A DNA stretch of 64,000 nucleotides, from NCBI RefSeq assembly GCF_004135385.1, contig NZ_CP035493.1:3291440-3355439 (forward strand), in the 5' to 3' direction. The position numbers were made by a program, and so were the translations under genes. The notes beneath the pieces were generated by a model. It made no database searches, was not told the origin of the DNA, and saw only the letters and a list, made by a program, of their open reading frames with translations. Every line of letters begins with the position of its first letter. Positions within the stretch are counted from its first letter, which is position 1. This stretch comes from Xylanimonas protaetiae. Its GTDB lineage: Bacteria > Actinomycetota > Actinomycetes > Actinomycetales > Cellulomonadaceae. Shown here piece after piece: positions 57,501 to 64,000 of this stretch.

Positions 57501-58446
57501 TGCCCGTGCCGGGCACCGTGGCGGGCAGCACGTTCATCGCGGTGCACACGGTGCGGGCGCTCGGCAGCGCACCGGTCCCGGGCAGCGACCGGTTCATGAG
57601 CGGCATCCCGACGCGGGCGCTCGGCGTCCCGGTCATCCGCGCCGTGTACGTGCCGACGGCCACGGTGAACAGGTCCGCCCAGGTGGTCCCGAGCCGGCGC
57701 GCGGCGGCGACCAGGGCGTGCTGCACCGCGTCGTCGACGTCGACGGCGTGACGAGCGGCGCGGGCCGCCGGCGGTGCGGTGCGCCCCGCGAGCGACGCGG
57801 TGCCCGTCATGGCCGCCAGCCGTGCCGCCCAGAAGTCCTCGGACCCCGGCTGCCGCGGGTCCGCCGCGACCAGCTCGGCGAGCGTCACCTCGGGGTCGCG
57901 CGGGGCGGCGCCGTCGTACAGGGCGGCGACGCGGCGCAGCAGCTGCTGGGCGCCGTACCCGTCGAGCACGGCGTGGTGGGCGGCGTGGTACCACCACGTC
58001 GCGCCGGGCATGACCAGCAGCGCGGAGCGGGCGACGTCACCGGCCACGAGGTCCATCGGCCGGGCCAGGTCGGCGTCCAGCCAGGCGGTCGCCGCGGCCG
58101 CGTCGGCGACCTCGACGACCCGGAGGGCGGGCGCCCGAGGGCTCTGGACGCGCTGCTGCGGCCCCTGCGCGGTGAGCCGGAACGCGACGCGGAGCTGCTC
58201 GAACTCGCGGTACGCGGCCGCGGTCGCGTACCGCAGCCGCTCCGGGTCCACGGCGCCGTCGAGCTCGACGACCTCCGCCGTCGTGTAGCAGGGGTTCGCG
58301 GGGGCGAGCTGGTGGGCGAAGAACAGCCCGCGCTGCGCCGCGGTCAGCGCGAGCCACGCGCCGGCGTGGACGCCGGCGACGGGCGTCGCGGCAGCGAACC
58401 CCACGTCGGTGAGTCCGTCGTCAGTGAGTCCGTCGTCAGTGAGCAA
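54535..58446 (-). CDS. dhbF: Siderophore NRPS, C-A-PCP-TE module (EntF/DhbF-like)
   Basis: 1303-aa single-module NRPS, about the length of E. coli EntF. The condensation domain (~30-430) has 'HHAVLDGYG' (157-165). The adenylation domain (~470-960) has 'LFTSGSTGRPKGVV', 'LSFDVSVWELFWPL', 'VNLYGPTEAAVD' and 'RTGDLAAWRPDG'. The D-V-x-x-W of the A4 region, with H in 'VVHFVPSML', fits the serine specificity code. A carrier domain has 'DFFDLGGDSLRVLRLL', and the thioesterase has 'VAGWSLGGMAAHA' and a final His in 'DATHGDLV'. Together with DhbE/DhbB it should build and cyclise DHB-Ser units. The start appears to be the TTG at 58446, overlapping dhbB by 11 bp and beginning in a 15-bp tandem repeat; a GTG at 58404 is an alternative. 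Confidence 0.88.
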   Translation of the reverse strand: MLTDDGLTDDGLTDVGFAAATPVAGVHAGAWLALTAAQRGLFFAHQLAPANPCYTTAEVVELDGAVDPERLRYATAAAYREFEQLRVAFRLTAQGPQQRVQSPRAPALRVVEVADAAAATAWLDADLARPMDLVAGDVARSALLVMPGATWWYHAAHHAVLDGYGAQQLLRRVAALYDGAAPRDPEVTLAELVAADPRQPGSEDFWAARLAAMTGTASLAGRTAPPAARAARHAVDVDDAVQHALVAAARRLGTTWADLFTVAVGTYTARMTGTPSARVGMPLMNRSLPGTGALPSARTVCTAMNVLPATVPGTGTLAAALAAARGELDALRAHPFERQEDLARRLARTSGAQLFGTQVNVLPFDLELRLGAAAGTVRNLTAGPVEDLTVALRGTPGRGRRVRLEIDANPALYDAAELGLHADRLLHWLGVCAAAGPDDDVEHLPLMPEAERRLVVAAFNDTTVQREAATLGRRFLDQARATPDATALVFRGERRTYGQLLDAARRVAAGLAARGVGPGDVVAVRLDRSLELFAVVHGIALRGAVYLPLDPDVPAARAATMLRDAAAVLVVDGGSVPDAAPLVEDAVHDDVTTPAYVLFTSGSTGRPKGVVVGHAAIDNRLAWMQHHLRLAPGQRVAHKTPLSFDVSVWELFWPLQVGATVVVAEPGAHRDPRALADLLVGEGVGVVHFVPSMLRALLADRPARERLRSGVVRAVVTSGEALTADLVSGSVAWFGVAPVNLYGPTEAAVDVTVWDTVPGEEPVPIGRPVWNTSCLVLDAAGGPVPVGVTGELWLGGVQLADGYASRPELTAERFVSTPFGRLYRTGDLAAWRPDGALRYLGRTDDQVKVRGQRVELGEVEAAVAGTPGVTASAAGVVDGQLVVWFVPEDAGADGVAVARGALLEAARRALPPSFVPTHWVPVGEVPLSASGKTDRRTLAAAAPLVAVTDHGTGPGDLLEQRLCALVADVLGVGAVPADADFFDLGGDSLRVLRLLAAVEDDLGTTLSLADVFAHPSPAALARLLRAGTGGDGLAEVLTLRPGTAARPPLFLLPPAGGLGWCYTGLLPGLPRDLAVHTVQAPGVQEGAPEPAHDLEGLARRQLAAVRSVVGDGAFHVAGWSLGGMAAHAVAALARAEGQAVGAVVLLDAYPSEQWSHLAEPTAAEALLGILRLAGLDAPVGVPLDRDVVATLLRGSGSALAQLPATVLDGCVASVVESARLVRSGTPRVLDGGLTVVVAGAPRPETHLVPTAWERHVTGEVRVVALDATHGDLVRRPVADAVAAVLADRVAAHDRDARPARAPA
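58406..58444. repeat. 15-bp tandem repeat across the dhbB stop / dhbF start
   Basis: Units TCGGTGAGTCCGTCG (58406-58420), TCAGTGAGTCCGTCG (58421-58435) and a partial copy (58436-58444). The array contains the dhbB stop codon and encodes L-T-D-D-G repeats at the N-terminus of DhbF; 15 bp keeps the frame. Confidence 0.85.
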
Positions 58447-59344
58447 GGAGCCGGCCCTGCTCGCGCAGGAACGCGACCGTCGCCCGCTGGGTGAAGGCCG
58501 CGAAGTCGACGTCGACGCCGCTGTCGGCCAGCACGTCGAGCAGGTCGAACGCCTGCAGGGAGTTCAGCCCGAGCAGGAACAGGTCGGCGTCGGCGTCCGC
58601 GAAGGCGGCGTCGACGCCCGCGGCGGGCAGCAGCGACGCGAGCGCCTCACGCACGACGGCGTCCCAGGCCGCGCCGGGCTCGACGGTCGCCGGGGCGGTC
58701 GTCGGGGCGGTCCGCGCGAGCGCCGCGACGACGTCGGCGGCGAGCGTGACGACGCCCGAGCACGACGCGACGTGCTCCAGCGCCAGCCGGTGGCGCGCGG
58801 CGTCGAAGTCGGCGACGCCGTCGGCGACGACGAACGGGCGCACCTCGCGCTGGAACGCGTCGAGCGCCGTCGCCGTCACCCCGATGTGGGCGTAGACGCC
58901 CACGATCACGAGCTGGTCGCGCCCGGCCGCGGCCAGGTGCTCGGCCAGCGGGCTGAGGGCGAACGCGCTGTACCGGTGCTTGGCGAGCACGATGTCGCCG
59001 GGCGCCGGGGCGACCTGCTCGACGATGCCGACGTGCTCGGCGACCGCGCGCATCCCCGGCCCCCAGAGGTCGCCCTGGAGCCCGCGCCGTGCGCCGTCCT
59101 GGTCGCCCGTCTGCGCGGTGTAGACGACGGGCACGCCGGCTTCGCGCGCGGCGGCGACGATGCGCGCCGCCGCGTCGAGGGCCCCGACGAGCGCCGGGCA
59201 GCCCGGGGCGAACGGCTCGAGGAAGTAGCGCTGGAGGTCGTGCACGAGCACGGCGGTGCGCGCCGGCTCCAGCGCCCAGGGGGCGCGCGAGCGGGGCAGG
59301 TCGCCCAGCGGGGCGGCGTAGTCGATGCCAGACGGGATGGCCAT
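58436..59344 (-). CDS. dhbB: Isochorismatase with aryl carrier domain
   Basis: 302-aa two-domain protein. Residues ~1-205 are an isochorismatase converting isochorismate to 2,3-dihydro-2,3-dihydroxybenzoate: 'VLVHDLQRYFLEPF' with catalytic Asp, 'LAKHRYSAFALSPL' with Lys, and 'VGVYAHIGVTATALDAF', as in EntB. Residues ~225-300 form the aryl carrier domain with 'LFLLGLNSLQAFDLL', whose Ser receives phosphopantetheine and then DHB from DhbE. The ATG follows AGGAA. The gap from dhbE is 29 bp; the stop lies within a 15-bp repeat overlapping the dhbF start. Confidence 0.92.
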   Translation of the reverse strand: MAIPSGIDYAAPLGDLPRSRAPWALEPARTAVLVHDLQRYFLEPFAPGCPALVGALDAAARIVAAAREAGVPVVYTAQTGDQDGARRGLQGDLWGPGMRAVAEHVGIVEQVAPAPGDIVLAKHRYSAFALSPLAEHLAAAGRDQLVIVGVYAHIGVTATALDAFQREVRPFVVADGVADFDAARHRLALEHVASCSGVVTLAADVVAALARTAPTTAPATVEPGAAWDAVVREALASLLPAAGVDAAFADADADLFLLGLNSLQAFDLLDVLADSGVDVDFAAFTQRATVAFLREQGRLLAH

Positions 59345-59373
59345 GTCTGTTCCTGTTCGGGTGGCGGGGCGGG

Positions 59374-61083
59374 TCAGGGGGCCGCGGGGGCGGAGGCCGC
59401 GGGGGCGGCGAGGCGGTCCGCGAGCAGCGCACGCAGCTCGCGGCGGGAGTTCTTGCCGACGTGCGTCGCGGGCAGCTCGTCGACGACGACGACGGCGTCC
59501 GGGATCTTGTACGTCGCCAGGCCCTGTCCTCGCAGGAACCCGGGGAGGTCGGCCGGGGCGTCCCGGCCGGTCTCGGCCTGGACGACGAGCACGATCCGCT
59601 CGCCCAGGTACGGGTCGGGCACCCCGACGGCGACGGCGTCGAGCACGCCGGGGTGGGTGAGCGCGAACGCCTCCAGCTCCTCGGTGGCGACCTTCTCCCC
59701 GCCGCGGTTGATCTGGTCCTTGAGGCGTCCCGTCACCACAAGGTGACCCGAGGGCAGGCGCCGGACCAGGTCTCCCGTGCGGTAGAACCCGTCGGCGGTG
59801 AAGGAGTCGCGGTCGGCGTGCTCGGACCGGTAGTAGCCGCGGATCGTGTACGGGCCGCGCGTCAGGAGCGCGCCCTCGGACCCGTCGGGCACGTCGATGT
59901 CGTCGGCGTCGACCACCCGCACCTCGTCGTCGGGCGAGATCGGCCGGCCCTGCGTGGTCTCGACCACGAGGTCGGGGTCGTCGGCGCGCGTGTAGCTGAC
60001 CAGGCCCTCGGCCATGCCGAACACCTGCTGGAGCCGGGCGCCCAGCACCGAGCGGACCTCGGGCGCGACCGTGTCGGCGAGGCGTGCCCCGCCCACCTGG
60101 ACGTCGGTGAGCGAGCCCAGGTCCGGCCTGCGGCGGCGGGCCGCGGAGATCCACGCGTGCGCGAGCGGCGGCACCAGCGCGACCGTCGTGACGCGCTCGG
60201 CGGCGACGTGCCGGAACGCGGTGCGCGGGCTCGGGTCGCGGGCGAGGACGACACGCCCGCCGCGGTCCAGCACCCCGAGGACGCCCGGCGAGCTCATCGG
60301 GAAGTTGTGCGCCACCGGCAGCACCACCAGCATGACCGTCGCGGCGGTGACGCCGCAGATGTCCGCGCTCGCGCGCACCGAGTACAGGTAGTCGGCGTGC
60401 GTGCGCGGGATGAGCTTGGACACCCCCGTCGTGCCGCCCGACAGCTGGAGGAACGCCACCTGCCCGGCGTCGGCGTCCGGCACCGGCAGCACGGACGGCG
60501 CTGCCTGGGTCAGGTCCCAGGCCGTGACGTCGACGAGTCGCGGCGGGACGACGCCGCGCTCCGTGAGCCGGCCGGCGACAGCGGCGTGCAGCGCGGCGTG
60601 GTCGACGCCGTCGGCGCCGGCCGCGACGACGAGCGCCGCGGCGTCGGCGAGCGCGCAGAACTGCGTGAGCTCGACCTCCCGGTGGCTGGGCAGCGCGAAC
60701 ACCGGCACCGCCCCGTACCGCAGCAGCCCGAGGACCGTGGCGAGGAACTCCACGACGTTGGGCAGCGCGACGACGACCCGGTCCCCCGGCGCGACGCCGA
60801 GGTCGCGGAAGCGTGCCGCGGCCGCGCGGGCCTGGTCGCCGAGGTCGGCGTAGGTCCACCGCCGCTCGACCCCCCGCGCGTCCTGCCCGACGACGGCGAC
60901 GCGCGCCGCGAACCGGGCCGTGCGGTCCTCGACGAACACGGCGAAGGTCTCGTCCGTCCAGTACCCGAGGTCGCGGTAGCGCGCACGGGCCTCCGCGGGC
61001 CAGCCGCGCACGGGAGCGAGCGGCGACCGCGGAGCGAGCGGCGACCGCGGAGCGAGCGGCGACCGCGGAGCGAGCGGGGTCAC
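59374..61083 (-). CDS. dhbE: 2,3-dihydroxybenzoate-AMP ligase
   Basis: 569-aa stand-alone adenylating enzyme that activates DHB and loads it on DhbB. Motifs: 'FLQLSGGTTGVSKLIPRTH' (A3), 'LPVAHNFPMSSPG' (the aryl-acid Asn of EntE/DhbE), 'QVFGMAEGLVSYTR', 'FYRTGDLVRRLPSGHLVV', 'GRLKDQINRGGEKVATEE' and the catalytic Lys in 'THVGKNSRRELR'. The N-terminus carries an unusual hexapeptide repeat (L-A-P-R-S-P, about 3.5 copies, residues 4-24) from an 18-bp DNA repeat. The GTG at 61083 overlaps the dhbC stop. If translation instead began after the repeat, the protein would be of usual length (~540 aa), but no better start is visible. Confidence 0.92.
   Translation of the reverse strand: MTPLAPRSPLAPRSPLAPRSPLAPVRGWPAEARARYRDLGYWTDETFAVFVEDRTARFAARVAVVGQDARGVERRWTYADLGDQARAAAARFRDLGVAPGDRVVVALPNVVEFLATVLGLLRYGAVPVFALPSHREVELTQFCALADAAALVVAAGADGVDHAALHAAVAGRLTERGVVPPRLVDVTAWDLTQAAPSVLPVPDADAGQVAFLQLSGGTTGVSKLIPRTHADYLYSVRASADICGVTAATVMLVVLPVAHNFPMSSPGVLGVLDRGGRVVLARDPSPRTAFRHVAAERVTTVALVPPLAHAWISAARRRRPDLGSLTDVQVGGARLADTVAPEVRSVLGARLQQVFGMAEGLVSYTRADDPDLVVETTQGRPISPDDEVRVVDADDIDVPDGSEGALLTRGPYTIRGYYRSEHADRDSFTADGFYRTGDLVRRLPSGHLVVTGRLKDQINRGGEKVATEELEAFALTHPGVLDAVAVGVPDPYLGERIVLVVQAETGRDAPADLPGFLRGQGLATYKIPDAVVVVDELPATHVGKNSRRELRALLADRLAAPAASAPAAP
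61013..61079. repeat. 18-bp tandem repeat in the 5' end of dhbE
   Basis: GGAGCGAGCGGCGACCGC at 61013, 61031 and 61049, plus a 13-base partial copy at 61067. It begins 4 bases inside the dhbE GTG and encodes L-A-P-R-S-P repeats; unit length keeps the frame. Confidence 0.92.
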
Positions 61084-62210
61084 GGCCCGACCGCCGTCAT
61101 CATCGTCGCGAGCTTCGCGCCGGTCTCCCGGACCTCGGCGGCCGGGTCGGAGCCGGCCACGATCCCGGCACCGGCGAAGAGCCGCAGCGTGGGCCCGTCG
61201 AGCACGCCCGCGCGGATCGTGACGGCGAACTCGCCGTCGCCGGCGGCGTCCACCCATCCGACCGCCCCGGCGAGCGGGCCGCGCGGGCCCGGCTCGAGCG
61301 CCGCGATGGCGTCGAGCGCGGCCGTGGTCGGCACCCCGCCGACGGCAGGGGTCGGGTGCAGCAGCAGCGCCAGGTGCAGGGCGGACCACCCGGTGGTACC
61401 GGGGGCGAGCCGCGCCCGGACGGGGGTGCCCAGGTGGTGCAGCGTGTCCGTCGAGACGACGACGGGGCGGGCGGGCACGTCGACCTCGACGCACACCGGC
61501 GCGAGGGCGGCGGTGATCGCGTCGACGACGAACGCGTGCTCGGCCAGGTCCTTCGCCGACCGCCCGAGCCCGGCCGCACGCCGGGCGTCCTCGCGCTCGT
61601 CGGCGGACCGCGGCACGGAGCCGGCGAGCGGGAAGCACGTGACGACGTCGCCCGTGCGCCGCACGAGCAGCTCAGGGCTCGCCCCGAGGAGCACGGGACC
61701 GGCCGCGTCGGCCGTCAGCGGGACGCCGAACACGTAGCGGCCGGGACGCCGGTCGAGCAGCCGCGCGACGACCGCGCGAGGGTCCAGGGGCGGGTCGCTC
61801 ACGACGTCCACCCAGCGGCCCAGCACGACCTTGCGCAGGTCCCCGGCCGCGATGAGGCCGAGCGCGGCCGTGACGCGGGCGGCGTACGCGGCCTCCGAGG
61901 GCTCCGGCGTCGCGGCGTGCGCGGACGGGGCCGGCGGTGGGACGTCGGCGACGTCCGCGGAGTCGGCTTCCGGGCGCACCCGGTGGGCGACGGCCGTGCC
62001 GCCGTGCTCGAACGGCAGGGCGACGACCGCCCTCTCTCCCGCGCCTAGCGAGGCCGTCACCTCGTCGGCCCAGCGGCGGTCGGCGAACGTCGTGGTCGTG
62101 GTGGCGACCACCAGCCCGGCGGCGACGGCGTCCGCGCCGGCGAAGGTCGCACGGTGCGCGGTGGCCGGGTCGGTCGCGAGGACGTCGCGGGGCTCGGTCA
62201 CGGCGGTCAC
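61080..62210 (-). CDS. dhbC: Isochorismate synthase
   Basis: 376-aa MenF/EntC/DhbC-type chorismate-utilising enzyme making isochorismate. Motifs: 'LRKVVLGRWVDV', 'VLLGASPELLVRR', 'CFPLAGSVPRSADE', 'LHHLGTPVRARL', 'LHPTPAVGGVP' and the C-terminal metal block 'FAGAGIVAGSDPAAEVRETG'. Length is near EntC (391 aa). GTG overlaps the dhbA stop (GTGA), and its own stop overlaps the dhbE GTG. MenF for menaquinone is a possible alternative in general, but the operon decides for siderophore synthesis. Confidence 0.92.
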   Translation of the reverse strand: MTAVTEPRDVLATDPATAHRATFAGADAVAAGLVVATTTTTFADRRWADEVTASLGAGERAVVALPFEHGGTAVAHRVRPEADSADVADVPPPAPSAHAATPEPSEAAYAARVTAALGLIAAGDLRKVVLGRWVDVVSDPPLDPRAVVARLLDRRPGRYVFGVPLTADAAGPVLLGASPELLVRRTGDVVTCFPLAGSVPRSADEREDARRAAGLGRSAKDLAEHAFVVDAITAALAPVCVEVDVPARPVVVSTDTLHHLGTPVRARLAPGTTGWSALHLALLLHPTPAVGGVPTTAALDAIAALEPGPRGPLAGAVGWVDAAGDGEFAVTIRAGVLDGPTLRLFAGAGIVAGSDPAAEVRETGAKLATMMTAVGP

Positions 62211-62998
62211 AGGGACGCACCCCCGTCGACGTAGACCTGCTGCAGGGTCACGTGGCGGGCGTCGTCCGACAGCAGGAAGCACACCAGGGCGGCGACGTCC
62301 TCCGGGGCGCCGAGCCGGCCGAGCGGGATGCCGACGCGGAACCGCGCCGGGTCGCCGCCGATCGCGGCGGCGGCCCCGGTCTCGGCGTCCGGCCACAGGT
62401 CGCGCTGCATCGCGGTGTCCGTGGAGCCGGGCTCGACGACGTTGCAGCGAATCCCCCGGGCGGCGAGCTCGAGCCCGGCGCAGCGGGTCAGCGCGGAGGT
62501 CGCGGCCTTGGACGCGGCGTACGCGATCATCCCCGCCCGGGGCACGCGCGCCGCGTTGGAGCTGACGACGACGACGGAGCCGCCGTCGCGCATCGCGGTG
62601 GTGCCGTGCCGCAGCACGTGGAGCACGCCGCTGGTGTTGACGGCGAGGTGGCGGTGCCAGGACTCGTCGGTGACCTCGGTGAGCCCGCCCGGCTCGAGGA
62701 CGCCCGCCGCGGACGCGATCCCGTCGAGCGGGCCGAGCGCCGCGACCGCCGCGGTCACGGCGTCGCCGACGGCGCCGGGGTCCGCGACGTCCGCGGTGAG
62801 CGCGAGCGCATGGCGCGCCCCTGCCGCCACGGCCTGCTCCGCCGTCGACGCGAGGCCCGCGACGTCCCGGTCGAGCAGCGCGAGCGCCGCTCCCGCGGCG
62901 GCCAGCCGCAGGGCCGTCGCCCGCCCGATCCCCGACGCCGCCCCCGTCACCAGCACGGTCCCCGCCGTCCCGCCTGTCCTGCCACCTGCCACGTCCAT
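62207..62998 (-). CDS. dhbA: 2,3-dihydro-2,3-dihydroxybenzoate dehydrogenase
   Basis: 263-aa short-chain dehydrogenase giving 2,3-dihydroxybenzoate with NAD+. It has the Rossmann motif 'VLVTGAASGIGRATAL', the 'IASAAGVLEPG' block, the catalytic Ser in 'SVVVVSSNAARVP', Y-x3-K in 'IAYAASKAATSAL', and a C-terminal 'VYVDGGASL'. First gene of the dhb operon. ATG at 62998, with GGGGAG about 6 bases upstream; the in-frame extension to 63052 has no support. No IdeR-like box or clear -10 was seen in the 85 bases upstream. Confidence 0.9.
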   Translation of the reverse strand: MDVAGGRTGGTAGTVLVTGAASGIGRATALRLAAAGAALALLDRDVAGLASTAEQAVAAGARHALALTADVADPGAVGDAVTAAVAALGPLDGIASAAGVLEPGGLTEVTDESWHRHLAVNTSGVLHVLRHGTTAMRDGGSVVVVSSNAARVPRAGMIAYAASKAATSALTRCAGLELAARGIRCNVVEPGSTDTAMQRDLWPDAETGAAAAIGGDPARFRVGIPLGRLGAPEDVAALVCFLLSDDARHVTLQQVYVDGGASL

Positions 62999-63082
62999 CG
63001 ACCTCTCCCCGTCGTCTGCGGCGTCCGTCCCGACGCCTGTCGTCCCCTGCACGTGTCGTCCCGCGCCCGTCCGGGGCGCGGC

Positions 63083-63116
63083 AAGGGGGCGGTGCGGCGC
63101 GCCGCACCGCCCCCTT
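63083..63116. terminator. Hairpin terminator upstream of the dhb operon
   Basis: Perfect 16-bp stem (63083-63098 with 63101-63116), just after the stop of the surface-protein gene on the minus strand. It should end that transcript before dhbA. Confidence 0.85.
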
Positions 63117-63122
63117 CCGGCG

Positions 63123-64000
63123 TCAGCTCAGCGTGAGCGTCAGCACTGCCGCGTAGCCGCCCGGCGTGACCGTCGTCGGTGCCCGGAGCGTGAGCCCGGC
63201 GGCGACCTTGGCCGTGCCCCGGCCCGTGCCGGCCGCGGCCGACGCGAGCGGCGACGTGACGTCCAGCCCGGTCGCCTTCGCGGCGCCGGCCGCGACCACC
63301 TGGCCGGGGCTCGCGGAGAGCACCGACGGCGTCCAGCCGAGCGCCGAGCCAGGGAACGTCGCCGCGCCGGACGTGAAGTCCGAGACCTGGCCGACGAGGT
63401 TCCAGCCGACGTCGGCCGTGCGGACGTCCGCGACCGTGACGGTCGGGAGCGTGCCGTCCGCGACGAAGGCCTCGGCCGTGGCGTCGAGCTCGGCGGTGCC
63501 GAGGTCGGCCGTGGCGCCGCCGACCGAGAGCGTCAGCCCGCCCGCGGCCGGGATCTCGACGAGCACCTCGACAGCGGAGCTGCCGCCTTCCTCCCCGGGC
63601 TGGCCCGGCTCCCCTGGGCCCGCGTCGCCGGCGCTGATCTTCCACACCTTGTTGCCCGTCGCCTTGTCGACGACGTAGGCGTTGCCGAGGCCGTCGACGC
63701 TCACGTGGTTGGCGCGCGCGATCGGCAGGTTGGCCACCTTGGTGCCGTCCGCCTCCAGCACGGTCACCGTGGTACCGCCGAAGTTGGTGACGTAGACGAG
63801 GTGGTGCACCGGGTCGAAGGCGGTGTTGAGCGCGCCCGCCCCCGTGGGGATCTCGGCGAGCGTCGCGCCCGTGGTGGCGTCGGCGATGACGACGTCGTCG
63901 CTGTTCTGGCTGGCGATCCAGAGGCGGTTCGCGGCGGCGTCGTACGCGATGCCGGACGCGCCGCGACCACCCACGTCGATGCCCTCGACCGTCAGGAACG
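63123..64000 (-). CDS. Large surface protein: beta-propeller plus WxL-like C-terminal domain, partial
   Basis: The C-terminal ~292 residues; the start lies beyond the right edge. The first ~120 visible residues are YVTN/NHL-type propeller blades ('NRLWIASQNSDDVVIADAT', 'HHLVYVTNFGGTTVTVLEAD', 'GNAYVVDKATGNKVWKI'). A Gly/Pro/Glu linker follows, then a beta-rich domain (last ~155 residues) with 'ADVRTADVGWNLVGQVSDF', 'LGWTPSV' and a closing 'YAAVLTLTLS', the pattern of WxL cell-wall-binding domains. No LPXTG motif or C-terminal membrane anchor, in line with non-covalent wall binding. Ligand unknown. Upstream neighbour of the siderophore operon but separated by a terminator. Confidence 0.65.
   Translation of the reverse strand, partial: FLTVEGIDVGGRGASGIAYDAAANRLWIASQNSDDVVIADATTGATLAEIPTGAGALNTAFDPVHHLVYVTNFGGTTVTVLEADGTKVANLPIARANHVSVDGLGNAYVVDKATGNKVWKISAGDAGPGEPGQPGEEGGSSAVEVLVEIPAAGGLTLSVGGATADLGTAELDATAEAFVADGTLPTVTVADVRTADVGWNLVGQVSDFTSGAATFPGSALGWTPSVLSASPGQVVAAGAAKATGLDVTSPLASAAAGTGRGTAKVAAGLTLRAPTTVTPGGYAAVLTLTLS

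Overview
The window is very GC-rich. It uses GTG and TTG starts freely, 4-base GTGA gene overlaps are common, and many genes sit 6-7 bases behind a TANNNT-type -10 box (leaderless promoters). Gene content (SepH, HelD-type helicase, DUF3159/DUF3710/DUF3093/DUF4193/DUF5998 proteins, GuaB1, KimA-like permease with twin TrkA proteins, IdeR-type iron box) points to an actinobacterium. My guess is the Micrococcales, near Cellulosimicrobium, Isoptericola or Cellulomonas; that is inference, since there is no rRNA here.

Layout. 1-9.3 kb: end of a carboxylate-amine ligase, dxs and guaB1 (divergent), a HelD-type ATPase divergent from a Nudix/phosphotransferase pair across an 18-bp minisatellite, a DUF1801 protein and an ABC-2 transporter. 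10.4-17.3 kb: aconitase (operator-like palindrome upstream, strong hairpin downstream), a small membrane protein, a NYN-domain protein, and a flotillin/NfeD pair. 17.5-27 kb: a conserved actinobacterial block that, from memory, parallels M. tuberculosis Rv2689c-Rv2701c: TRAM-domain rRNA methyltransferase, KimA-like K+ permease, two TrkA proteins, DUF3159, OB-fold protein, DUF3710, dUTPase, DUF3093, DUF4193, inositol monophosphatase, plus a TRIC/UPF0126 channel. 27.7-39.6 kb: sepH, thymidine kinase, a phosphodiesterase, DUF5998, a GNAT/acyl-CoA synthetase fusion, a DMT exporter, a topoisomerase IV/gyrase A subunit, an alpha/beta hydrolase and a lysoplasmalogenase. 39.6-45.8 kb: a feoABC iron(II) uptake operon under an IdeR-like box, divergent from leaderless metH.

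45.8-50.5 kb is a scarred accessory region. It holds a probable frameshifted remnant, an HTH/PIN toxin-antitoxin pair, a cut-off gene start abutting a 5'-truncated MHS transporter, an intact MFS exporter behind a second copy of the aconitase palindrome, and the last ~60 codons of an SGNH hydrolase. 50.5-53.9 kb: a phosphotransferase and a marR/MFS-USP exporter operon.

53.9-63.1 kb is a compact catecholate siderophore operon on the minus strand (dhbA-dhbC-dhbE-dhbB-dhbF-PPTase). A single C-A-PCP-TE serine-type module suggests a DHB-Ser oligolactone of the enterobactin type. Upstream of it lies the end of a large beta-propeller/WxL-like surface protein cut by the window edge. Together, feoABC and dhb give two iron routes, Fe(II) import and Fe(III)-siderophore synthesis; no siderophore receptor or importer is in the window.

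A recurring oddity is unrelated short tandem repeats (12, 14, 15, 18, 18 and 22 bp) placed exactly at gene starts or stops.
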